The translations under genes and the position numbers were made by a program. The notes beneath the pieces are model-generated. The model was given only the letters and a program-made list of their open reading frames with translations. It was not told the origin of the DNA and ran no database searches. Positions 1 through 6,309 of a stretch of 6,309 bases of DNA are shown here, piece by piece (the stretch's first letter is position 1; every line of letters begins with the position of its first letter). This stretch comes from Mariniphaga sp. (GTDB lineage Bacteria > Bacteroidota > Bacteroidia > Bacteroidales > Prolixibacteraceae): assembly GCA_025363795.1 (NCBI GenBank), contig JANYLE010000475.1:1-6309 (forward strand), written 5' to 3'.

Positions 1-175
1 CAACTTACCCAAAAACCTGATTTCCAAAGTTGGAATCAGCAATGTCAAGCTTTACGGAACGTTAAAGAATTATTTCACTTTCAGTAAAATAGACAATTAC
101 GATGCCGAACGAGGTGGCGCTGTCACTTTCCCATTGGCAAAACAGGTTATATTAGGTGTAAATCTTGAATTTTAA
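1..175 (+). CDS. SusC-like TonB-dependent outer-membrane transporter, C-terminal end (partial)
   Basis: The 5' part lies outside the window. The frame starting at base 2 is open for 57 codons and ends with TAA at 173-175. The translated tail contains ISNVKLYGTLKNYFTFSKID, then a YDAERGG segment and the ending QVILGVNLEF. This is the pattern of the last strands of SusC/RagA-type beta-barrels: an 'is.lrlY...qNlfTfs...gyDPE' block, then a final strand closing with an aromatic residue (here Phe) that serves as the outer-membrane insertion signal. SusC proteins import glycans in a TonB-dependent way and form a complex with the SusD lipoprotein encoded just downstream, as here. The substrate cannot be read from this fragment; pectic oligosaccharide is inferred from the downstream enzymes. 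Family assignment is supported by both the motif and the adjacent SusD gene. Confidence 0.88.
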   Translation, partial: NLPKNLISKVGISNVKLYGTLKNYFTFSKIDNYDAERGGAVTFPLAKQVILGVNLEF

Positions 176-278
176 TAGAATCCAGATATGAAATGAGCAT
201 GATTCTACGATCACGAATCGATTTGATAGTGAACTTCATGCGAATTCCATCTGACCACTTAAAAAAAAATTATAACAG
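176..278 (+). other. susC-susD intergenic leader with A9 tract
   Basis: This 103-base gap is longer than the few tens of bases often seen between susC and susD partners. It contains a run of nine A (261-269) ending ten bases before the SusD start codon. There is no recognisable Shine-Dalgarno sequence, which fits Bacteroidota initiation on A/T-rich leaders. Short inverted repeats (GCATGA 197-202 with TCATGC 236-241; GATTC 201-205 with GAATC 215-219) overlap one another and are too weak to call a terminator. I saw no convincing Bacteroidota promoter (TTG spaced from TAnnTTTG), so cotranscription with susC is the simplest reading. Confidence 0.4.
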
Positions 279-2279
279 ATGAAAAATAAAGTTTATATAA
301 CGCTGGTGGCTACGGTATTCATGCTTGGCACCGCAACATCTTGCAAGGATTACCTTAAAGAGGAGAACAAAGTCGGACAAACCGCTGACTTGCTTTACGC
401 AACAGAAACGGGTGTTGAAAACCTGGTTGCTTCCTGCTACACCTATTCACGTGCATGGTATGGAAAGGAAGCTGCCTTGGGGCTTTCCGAAATGGGTTCC
501 GACCTTTTCTATTATGGGTTTGACAACAAACAGAAGAGTTTGAATTCGTATAAAATTACGGCTGAAAGTTTGGATGCCAATGTTGCCGACAATCCTTGCC
601 TTGACCAGTATTGGGAGGCATTCTTTACTGCTGTGAATGTTTGTAACACCACATTGGAGTATGTTCCTAAGAATACGCTCCTGTCTGAAGCTAAGAAAAC
701 CCAGCACATGGGTGAAGCTCACTTCCTTCGTGCTTTCTATTACTGGCACATGGTAAATATCTGGGGTCCGGTACCTTATTACAAGGAATCAATCAAAACT
801 GTGACAACCGATGCTTACCGTGATTCTGAAGAATCAGTTTACAGCAATATTCTTGCCGACCTTGATGCTGCCGCAAAAGAATTGGCAACTGTTACAACAA
901 AAACATCAAGTGTAAACTTATGGGCTGTTCGCGCATTCAAGGCCCGTGTACTTCTTTATGCTGCATCGTGGTTAGGCGAGACAAGCATCACAAGCAACAG
1001 TGCCTATGCCGGTCAAAATCTTTATACACTGGCAAAGACTGAAGCCGATGCTGTTATTAACAGCGGCATTGCTACATTTTACAACAAATATTCAGACGTC
1101 TGGACAATGACAAATGAAGATGTTACTAAAAACAGTGAGTCTATCTGGGGAATACCTTACAGCCCAACGTTATCGCTCAACGTGTTGCCTTATCGTATCA
1201 AAACAGATGCAACCGGAGCCTATTTAGATTATAACAACATCATATCCCGTACAGGTCGTAGTACGGGTGGTGGCAGCGCAATGCTCCTGATGTTTGTTCC
1301 AAAATGGAGCAATGCAGGGAGCGATTTGACCGATGTATTCGTACGTTGCACAACTATTGCACAAACACTTACAAATAGTGTAACCAAGGCGGTTGTTACC
1401 TGCGGACCTACCTATTCAAAATATGGTCGTGGTTTTACCCGTTATGTCCCAACACTGTATCTGGTTAATCTGTTCAACAAAAACAAAGCGACCGACCAGC
1501 GTTATGACGCGACTATCCGCGACGCCTATACGATTGCCCCGGGATTGGAACTCTCGTCAAAGAAATATCCTTTGATGATGGATACAGCCCTCTATTTTAT
1601 GTCAGAAGATGCCAATTCAGCCAAAGGGAAAGCCATGGTTGCCCGGGCAACCAAACGTTATCGTATTCACACACTGGTTGGTGGAGCACTTCCTTTGTAC
1701 ACATCTTCAGATCCTGCAACAGCACTTCCTACGACAACCATGCCAACACAAGATCCATACGGCGATGGCAGGTATAAGAATGTGGCTTATTGTGGCGACC
1801 AATCATTTATCGCGATCAAGAAATTTGATGACGATGTTTACACGCGCTCAGATAACGATAAGGTGACGCCTGAAATCTACGACCGCGACGTGATGGTACT
1901 CCGCCTCGCCGAAATTTACCTGATCAAAGCTGAAGCCGAATTGAAAACAACAGGTAGTGATGCAGCGCTTGCAACATTGAATATTCTGCGTGCAAAACGT
2001 GCAATTGCAGGAAAAGACAACTTGCTGAAAGGTACAGTTGACATCAACACTATTCTTGACGAACGTGCACTTGAACTTTGCGGTGAACAACAACGTTGGT
2101 TCGACTTGAAACGTACCAAAACATTGGTTCGCCGCGTGAAAGCTTACAATGCACAAGGTGCTGCAAGTGTTCAGGATTTTCATATGTTACGTCCAATTCC
2201 GCAGGCACAAATGGATGCAGTTACCAACAAGACCAGCGCGGCTGATCCAAAAGGTTTCTGGCAGAATCCCGGATATTAA
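279..2279 (+). CDS. SusD-like (RagB/SusD family) starch-binding-type surface lipoprotein
   Basis: This is a glycan-binding outer-membrane lipoprotein that lids the SusC transporter and delivers oligosaccharides to it. The N-terminus is a lipoprotein signal peptide: basic MKNK, a hydrophobic stretch, then ATSC with the lipidated Cys at residue 22. It is followed by KDYLKEE, an acidic/lysine-rich start typical of exported SusD proteins. An N-terminal SusD-like domain carries the diagnostic TPR-region block at residues 145-168 (HFLRAFYYW, then IWGPVPYY). The C-terminal SusD/RagB domain has VMVLRLAEIYLIKAEA (538-553) and ERALELCGEQQRWFDLKR (595-612). The protein ends in FWQNPGY, a usual family terminus. 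At 666 residues it is longer than the common 500-600. The extra length seems to lie in the middle (about residues 300-500), between the two conserved blocks, where ligand-binding loops often sit. The start ATG is chosen because it directly precedes the signal peptide. Pectic oligosaccharide as ligand is inferred from the neighbouring genes. Confidence 0.95.
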   Translation: MKNKVYITLVATVFMLGTATSCKDYLKEENKVGQTADLLYATETGVENLVASCYTYSRAWYGKEAALGLSEMGSDLFYYGFDNKQKSLNSYKITAESLDANVADNPCLDQYWEAFFTAVNVCNTTLEYVPKNTLLSEAKKTQHMGEAHFLRAFYYWHMVNIWGPVPYYKESIKTVTTDAYRDSEESVYSNILADLDAAAKELATVTTKTSSVNLWAVRAFKARVLLYAASWLGETSITSNSAYAGQNLYTLAKTEADAVINSGIATFYNKYSDVWTMTNEDVTKNSESIWGIPYSPTLSLNVLPYRIKTDATGAYLDYNNIISRTGRSTGGGSAMLLMFVPKWSNAGSDLTDVFVRCTTIAQTLTNSVTKAVVTCGPTYSKYGRGFTRYVPTLYLVNLFNKNKATDQRYDATIRDAYTIAPGLELSSKKYPLMMDTALYFMSEDANSAKGKAMVARATKRYRIHTLVGGALPLYTSSDPATALPTTTMPTQDPYGDGRYKNVAYCGDQSFIAIKKFDDDVYTRSDNDKVTPEIYDRDVMVLRLAEIYLIKAEAELKTTGSDAALATLNILRAKRAIAGKDNLLKGTVDINTILDERALELCGEQQRWFDLKRTKTLVRRVKAYNAQGAASVQDFHMLRPIPQAQMDAVTNKTSAADPKGFWQNPGY

Positions 2280-2301
2280 TGATATAATTGTAACATCAAA
2301 C

Positions 2302-2336
2302 AAGACTTGTCAGGTTCCAAAAACCTGACAGGTCTT
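2302..2336 (+). terminator. Strong intergenic hairpin after susD (terminator or attenuator)
   Basis: The arms AAGACTTGTCAGGTT (2302-2316) and AACCTGACAGGTCTT (2322-2336) pair over 15 positions. Fourteen are Watson-Crick pairs and one is a U-G wobble (T2308 with G2331 for the + transcript). The loop is CCAAA. The 3' side runs into TCTTTAACCTTTT, a broken rather than continuous T tract, so termination is probably incomplete. The position between the SusCD pair and the two enzyme genes suits partial termination, or RNA processing, that would leave the binding and transport genes more abundant than the enzymes. The hairpin itself is read directly; its function is inferred. It could instead be a copy of a dispersed palindromic repeat. 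Confidence 0.6.
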
Positions 2337-2349
2337 TAACCTTTTAGAA

Positions 2350-3309
2350 ATGCCAAACCGACTTAGCCGTGTGATCCTGGCTGTATTACTATTGTTGTCA
2401 GTTCACTCATTAATAGCTGGAAATTATGATTTTGTGGTAGCTCAGGACGGTACTGGCAACTTCACTTCCATTCAGAAAGCAATTGATGCCTGTAAAGCAT
2501 TTCCGGATAACCGGATCGCCATCTTTGTGAAAAACGGAACTTACAAGGAAAAATTGGTGGTCCCGTCGTGCAATACCCAACTTTCAATCATTGGGGAGAG
2601 CGTCGATAAAACCATTATTACGTTTGACGATTACTTTGACAAAATCAACCGGGGACGAAACAGCACTTTCTATACCTACACCTTAATGGTTGAAGCGAAT
2701 GACTTCATCCTTGAAAATATTACGGTTGAAAATACAGCTGGTCCAGTCGGACAAGCTGTTGCTCTTCATGTTGAAAGTGACCAGTGCGCTTTTCGCAATT
2801 GCAGGTTTTTAGGGAACCAAGATACCGTTTATGCCGCCGGGCGATTCAGCCACATGTATTTCACAAATTGTCACATCGAAGGAACGACCGATTTTATTTT
2901 TGGCGAAGCCACTGTGTTGTTTGATCAATGTACGATTCACTGCAAAGGTGATTCATACATTACGGCTGCCAGCACTCCTGCAGGAAAACCGTTTGGTTTT
3001 GTTTTTCAGAATTGCAAACTCACTGCAGCTGATAACGTGAAGAATGTATACCTCGGTCGTCCATGGCGCATCTATGCCAAAGTGGCTTTTCTGAATTGTG
3101 AAATGGGCGACTTTATTAAGCCTGAAGGGTGGCACAACTGGGATAAACCCGATGCTGAAAAAACCACCTTTTTTGCCGAATATAAAAACACAGGTTCCGG
3201 GGCATCACTAAGCAAACGGGTAAGTTGGTCGCATCAGTTAACCGACGTTGAAGCGTCAACGATTACGGCCCAAAATATTCTTGGTGATTGGGTCACCAAA
3301 TACAGATAA
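2350..3309 (+). CDS. Pectin methylesterase (pectinesterase), carbohydrate esterase family CE8
   Basis: This enzyme hydrolyses methyl esters of homogalacturonan, releasing methanol and exposing galacturonate carboxylates. The 319 residues are one right-handed beta-helix domain after a signal peptide (residues 1 to about 23-24; RLSR, a hydrophobic run, then LIAG). No lipobox Cys is present, so a soluble, probably periplasmic enzyme is expected. All five classical CE8 motifs are intact: NGTYKEK (62-68), GQAVAL (134-139), QDTVY (157-161), DFIFG (181-185) and LGRPW (235-239). By family analogy Asp181 is the nucleophile, Asp158 the general acid/base, Gln135 and Gln157 help form the oxyanion hole, and Arg237 and Trp239 line the substrate site. 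The size is normal for a bacterial single-domain CE8. The ATG at 2350 is chosen because the signal peptide follows directly. It lies 70 bases after susD, behind the hairpin, and 19 bases before the GH28 gene, consistent with one operon. Confidence 0.95.
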   Translation: MPNRLSRVILAVLLLLSVHSLIAGNYDFVVAQDGTGNFTSIQKAIDACKAFPDNRIAIFVKNGTYKEKLVVPSCNTQLSIIGESVDKTIITFDDYFDKINRGRNSTFYTYTLMVEANDFILENITVENTAGPVGQAVALHVESDQCAFRNCRFLGNQDTVYAAGRFSHMYFTNCHIEGTTDFIFGEATVLFDQCTIHCKGDSYITAASTPAGKPFGFVFQNCKLTAADNVKNVYLGRPWRIYAKVAFLNCEMGDFIKPEGWHNWDKPDAEKTTFFAEYKNTGSGASLSKRVSWSHQLTDVEASTITAQNILGDWVTKYR

Positions 3310-3328
3310 TTCATAATTTTTAGAATTT

Positions 3329-5023
3329 ATGATTCTTCGAAAATCAAACTTCATGCTCCTTACGGTCGCTTTATTTTCCGCCACCGCTTTTTCACAGCCT
3401 GTTGTTAAAAATAATCATAAGGATGACTTATATAAAGGCATTGAATTTCAGATGCCGCGGGTTCAGGAACCTGTCATTCCAGCAAATTCAATTTCGATTA
3501 CCGATTTTGGAGCTAAAAGTGGTGGCCAGGTGCTCTGTACTGCTGCATTTTCAAATGCAATTGATGCCCTAACCAAAAAAGGTGGCGGACGTGTGATTAT
3601 TCCACCCGGGATTTGGCTCACAGGCCCTATTACTTTGAAGAACAACATCGAACTGTTTACAGAAACAGGAGCTCTCGTGGTTTTCAGCACTGATAAAAGC
3701 TTATATCCGCTGATTGAAACGAACTTTGAAGGTTACAATACCTACCGTTGTATCTCACCGGTAAACGGCCGCAACCTCGAAAATATTGCCATTACCGGTA
3801 AGGGCGTTTTTGACGGTTCGGGAGAAGTGTGGCGTGCAGTTAAAAAGGAAAAATTGACTGAGGCGCAGTGGAATAAACTGGTAAATTCTGGCGGCCTGGT
3901 AAGCGATAACGGGAAAACATGGTATCCGTCGGAACAATTCAGAAATGGAGAAAAAATTGCTGAAATGAATGTTCCGCGTTCACTGAAGACTAAGGCAGAA
4001 TTCGAACAGGTAAAAGATTTTCTCCGTCCCGTGATGATCAGCTTGATTTCATGCAAGAAGGTTTTGATTGATGGACCAACCTTTCAGAACTCACCAGCAT
4101 GGTGCCTTCACCCGCTGATGTGCGCCGATTTTACCCTTCGAAATACAACGATTCGCAATCCGTGGTACTCCCAGAATGGTGATGGCATCGACATTGAATC
4201 ATGCAAAAACAGCATTATTCACGATTGCAATTTCGATGTAGGCGACGATGCGATCTGCATTAAATCAGGCAAAGACAAGGAAGGACGTGATCGTAAAATG
4301 CCGAATGAAAACCTGATCGTTAAAAACTGCATTGTCTATCATGGCCACGGCGGGGTAACAGTTGGCAGCGAAATGTCAAGTGGGGTCCGAAACCTGCACG
4401 TATCCAACTGTACTTTTCTCGGAACAGATGTGGGATTGCGCTTTAAAAGCAACCGCGGAAGAGGAGGCGTTGTAGAGAATATCTATATTTCAAATATTGA
4501 GATGATCAATATACCTACTCAGGCCATTTCGTTCAACCTTTATTATAGTGGCAGGTCGGCTTCGGAAGATATGGAAGCCGGTAACGACGGTCAGGCACCA
4601 GCATTGCAGTCTGTTAACGAAGAAACCCCGCAGTTTAAAAATATTTTCATCCGTGATGTGAACTGTAAAGGTGCTTACCAGGGAATCTTTCTGCAAGGGT
4701 TGCCCGAAATGAACCTTGAAAATATACAATTGACTAACATTCAGATGGAAGCAGATTATGGCCTGATTTGCAGCGATGCCAAAGGAATAAAAATCAAAAA
4801 CCTAACACTCATCACGAAAAAAACACCCGTCATTGATCTTAAGAACAGTAAGGATGTGACCATTGACGGTATGACCACTCAACCCGGAGTTTTCCCGCTA
4901 ATCAATATTTCAGGATCAAGAACAGGTAAAACCCTCTTTAAAAATGCGGGTATTACAAATTCGGACAAACAAGTGGTGATTGAAAAAGAAGTAGATAAAA
5001 ATGTTGTCCAAATGGTGAAGTAA
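3329..5023 (+). CDS. GH28 polygalacturonase-type glycoside hydrolase, probably exo-acting
   Basis: GH28 enzymes hydrolyse alpha-1,4-linked galacturonic acid in pectin by inversion, on a parallel beta-helix. Residues 1-22 form a Sec signal peptide (LRK, hydrophobic core, AFS before Gln23) without a lipobox Cys. The N-terminal pectate-lyase-like block runs ITDFGAKSGG, then GGGRVIIPPGIWLTGPI. The catalytic set is complete: NGDGID (283-288; Asp285), GDDAICIKSG with Asp306-Asp307, HGHGG (338-342; His340) and RFK (371-373). These match the NTD, DD, GHG and RIK motifs of fungal polygalacturonases. NGDGID in place of NTDG.D, the 564-residue length and extra loops (about residues 160-245 and 311-326) resemble exo-polygalacturonases and other Bacteroidota GH28 proteins. 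The start lies 19 bases after the CE8 stop, so the two genes are probably cotranscribed; de-esterification would prepare substrate for this enzyme. A rhamnogalacturonan or xylogalacturonan specificity cannot be excluded. The family is certain; the exo mode and exact substrate are inferred. Confidence 0.93.
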   Translation: MILRKSNFMLLTVALFSATAFSQPVVKNNHKDDLYKGIEFQMPRVQEPVIPANSISITDFGAKSGGQVLCTAAFSNAIDALTKKGGGRVIIPPGIWLTGPITLKNNIELFTETGALVVFSTDKSLYPLIETNFEGYNTYRCISPVNGRNLENIAITGKGVFDGSGEVWRAVKKEKLTEAQWNKLVNSGGLVSDNGKTWYPSEQFRNGEKIAEMNVPRSLKTKAEFEQVKDFLRPVMISLISCKKVLIDGPTFQNSPAWCLHPLMCADFTLRNTTIRNPWYSQNGDGIDIESCKNSIIHDCNFDVGDDAICIKSGKDKEGRDRKMPNENLIVKNCIVYHGHGGVTVGSEMSSGVRNLHVSNCTFLGTDVGLRFKSNRGRGGVVENIYISNIEMINIPTQAISFNLYYSGRSASEDMEAGNDGQAPALQSVNEETPQFKNIFIRDVNCKGAYQGIFLQGLPEMNLENIQLTNIQMEADYGLICSDAKGIKIKNLTLITKKTPVIDLKNSKDVTIDGMTTQPGVFPLINISGSRTGKTLFKNAGITNSDKQVVIEKEVDKNVVQMVK

Positions 5024-5027
5024 TGAA

Positions 5028-5061
5028 ACTGGCTGTTAGCAACAAGTTCCTAACAGCCAGT
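5028..5061. terminator. Hairpin between convergent genes (possible bidirectional terminator)
   Basis: The arms ACTGGCTGTTAG (5028-5039) and CTAACAGCCAGT (5050-5061) are a perfect 12-base inverted repeat around a 10-base loop. The hairpin starts five bases after the GH28 stop codon and lies 54 bases beyond the stop of the minus-strand protease gene, so it could end transcription from both sides. Neither side has a long T tract: rightward it is followed by TAATCTCTATGCTTTCGTTT, leftward by TTTCATTA. The structure is certain; its efficiency as a terminator is inferred. Confidence 0.62.
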
Positions 5062-5114
5062 AATCTCTATGCTTTCGTTTCCTAATATAAAAGCAGCATT
5101 CACGATTGTTAAAC

Positions 5115-6309
5115 CTATTTCATCTGCTCATTCCATCCCGAGCGATCAGGAGCAGCAGGAGCATTTATCTTTTTAACCGGATTCTCTTTAAGCTGTTTCA
5201 GCAAAACCTCCACCGCCTTTTCGATACTTGGGTCGATTCCTTTTGCAAGTTGTTCGGGACGGTCGACCACTTCGATGTCAGGCGAAACACCCACTCCTTC
5301 TATAATCCACTGTTCGTTTTCGTCAAAAATTCCAAATCGCGGCACAGCGATATAACCACCATCAACCAGGTCGGCATTACCGGACATACCAACCAATCCG
5401 CCCCATGTGCGGGTTCCAATCAGTTTTCCCAAACCCTTTTTGCGGAAGTAATAGGGGAAAGCATCACCACCAGATGACGAATAGCCATTGGTTAACATCA
5501 CTTTAGGTCCATCGTGAGCCACTCCGGGCGTTTTCATCGCCGTCAATCCATTTCGCTGCCAGTAACTGAGCGTCTTGCGGTTAAGCAGGTCGGTCATCAC
5601 ATCTGGAATAAAACCTCCGCCATTGTAGCGGTCATCAATAATCAAAGCCTCTTTTTCATGATAAGCATACATGCCCCGGTACAACTCACGGTTTCCATCT
5701 GTTGACGTGTTTGGAACATGAATATACCCGATTTTCCCACCCGAAAGTTTGTCAACCATTGCGCGTCGCTCGTTTACCCAATCCAGGTAAAGCAATTGCA
5801 ACTCACTCGAGACAGGTTTTATTGTATAAGATTTAGCACCTGTAGCTATCGGTTTTGAATTGACTGTTACTTCAACTGTCTTTCCCAATGTATTTTCCAG
5901 TAATTCATACGGATTCATGCTTAGATTCAACTCTGCTCCATTGATAGCTATCAGAAAGTCACCCTCCTTCACACCTACACCTTGTTCTGTAAGGGGAGAG
6001 CGGCGGGCTTCGTTCCAGTTTTCACCAGCATAAATCTTTGTAATCTGATATTTGCCGGATGCCTGATCGGCTTTCAATTCTGCGCCAAGCAAACCGGTAT
6101 CCATCCGTTTTGGACGTTCAAAATCACCCCAATCCACATACGAGTGACCTGTATTAGTTTCAGAAATAATTTCCCCCAAAATATAATCCAGATCGGCACG
6201 ATGGCTCACATACTCAACCAACAGGCTGTAGCGCTCCCTGATACCTTTCCAGTCAACGCCATGCATATTGCTTTCGTAAAAATAGTCGCGGAAAATCCGC
6301 CATCCATCA
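5115..6309 (-). CDS. Tricorn-type S41 protease, C-terminal C1-PDZ-C2 part (5' end outside window)
   Basis: This is a serine peptidase related to archaeal tricorn core protease, a family that degrades oligopeptides. The frame stays open to the right edge, reading DGWRIFRDYFYESN just before the Met encoded at 6264-6266. That Met is therefore internal (the family reads 'aWr..rd.Fyd..mHGvDW'), and the start and probable N-terminal beta-propellers lie beyond 6309. Visible parts, in order, are the helical C1 region with TNTGHSYV (His at 6144-6146), a PDZ domain (about 5850-6120; EGDFLIAINGAEL), and the C2/S41 domain with LIIDDRYNGGG, GYSSSGGDAFPYYFR and WIIEGVGVSPDIEV. By analogy with the tricorn Ser-His-Ser-Glu tetrad, the nucleophile is the third Ser of SSSGGD (5472-5474), the His is the one in GHSYV, and the Glu is in IIEGVGV (5298-5300). 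The C-terminal tail is polar. It is convergent with the pectin genes, so it is probably an independent transcription unit. Localisation cannot be judged without the N-terminus. Confidence 0.92.
   Translation of the reverse strand, partial: DGWRIFRDYFYESNMHGVDWKGIRERYSLLVEYVSHRADLDYILGEIISETNTGHSYVDWGDFERPKRMDTGLLGAELKADQASGKYQITKIYAGENWNEARRSPLTEQGVGVKEGDFLIAINGAELNLSMNPYELLENTLGKTVEVTVNSKPIATGAKSYTIKPVSSELQLLYLDWVNERRAMVDKLSGGKIGYIHVPNTSTDGNRELYRGMYAYHEKEALIIDDRYNGGGFIPDVMTDLLNRKTLSYWQRNGLTAMKTPGVAHDGPKVMLTNGYSSSGGDAFPYYFRKKGLGKLIGTRTWGGLVGMSGNADLVDGGYIAVPRFGIFDENEQWIIEGVGVSPDIEVVDRPEQLAKGIDPSIEKAVEVLLKQLKENPVKKINAPAAPDRSGWNEQMK

Noticed and set aside
197..241. Overlapping short inverted repeats in the susC-susD gap, considered as a riboswitch or attenuator
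   Set aside because: The stems are only 5-6 bp, compete with one another, are not followed by a T tract and match no known riboswitch.
261..269. A9 tract considered as a phase-variation site
   Set aside because: It is in the untranslated leader, not in a reading frame. A-rich leaders are common before Bacteroidota start codons, so length change would not shift a frame.
447..749. Minus-strand open frame of 100 codons inside the SusD gene
   Set aside because: It lies wholly antisense to a well-supported SusD reading frame, has no recognisable domain, and has Cys-rich, low-plausibility composition. It is a shadow frame.
1848..2183. Minus-strand open frame of 111 codons opposite the SusD C-terminal domain
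   Set aside because: It is antisense to the conserved SusD C-terminal motifs, with no family resemblance and a very Cys/Phe-rich composition. It is a shadow frame.
2283..2290. TATAATTG after the susD stop, considered as a Bacteroidota -7 box (TAnnTTTG) for an internal promoter
   Set aside because: It has a mismatch in the TTTG part and no TTG at a suitable distance upstream, and the following hairpin would lie in the transcript leader. The support is too weak.
5106..5477. Plus-strand open frame of 123 codons over the protease C-terminus
   Set aside because: It is antisense to conserved S41 sequence that includes the catalytic SSSGGD region, and its product resembles no family. It is a shadow frame.
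1..6309. Search for tRNA/rRNA genes, CRISPR arrays, insertion sequences, transposase remnants and att sites
   Set aside because: No clover-leaf-like sequence, spaced direct repeats, transposase frame or terminal inverted repeats were seen by eye. Genes fill nearly all of the window and no gap exceeds about 105 bases.

Overview
The window looks like part of a Bacteroidota (Bacteroidetes) chromosome. It carries the end of a SusC-like TonB-dependent transporter gene followed by a SusD-like lipoprotein gene, a pair that is the hallmark of polysaccharide utilization loci (PULs) in this phylum. The gene starts also lack clear Shine-Dalgarno sequences and sit in A/T-rich leaders, as is usual in the phylum. 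I cannot name the genus from the sequence.

Layout, left to right. Bases 1-175 (+) are the last 57 codons of the SusC-like outer-membrane transporter. A 103-base gap leads to a 666-residue SusD-like surface lipoprotein (279-2279, +). A strong hairpin lies in the gap after it (2302-2336). Next come a family CE8 pectin methylesterase (2350-3309, +) and, 19 bases later, a family GH28 polygalacturonase-type glycosidase (3329-5023, +). A second hairpin (5028-5061) separates this rightward cluster from a convergent gene (5115 to beyond 6309, -). That gene encodes the C-terminal part of a tricorn-type, PDZ-containing S41 protease whose start lies outside the window.

The four rightward genes fit a small pectin (homogalacturonan) locus. 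SusD and SusC would capture pectic oligosaccharides at the cell surface and import them. The CE8 enzyme would remove methyl esters, and the GH28 enzyme would cleave the exposed alpha-1,4-galacturonosyl linkages. Both enzymes have ordinary Sec signal peptides without a lipobox Cys, so periplasmic action on imported oligosaccharides is the simplest reading. No regulator (hybrid two-component, AraC or ECF sigma/anti-sigma), pectate lyase or downstream uronate catabolism gene is visible; these may lie to the left. The tricorn-like protease is probably not part of the PUL and marks its right boundary.

I see no RNA gene, CRISPR array, insertion sequence or broken gene. I found no convincing evidence of a wholly undescribed system. 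The observations most worth checking are the two intergenic hairpins and the predicted cell location and exo-type features of the pectin enzymes.
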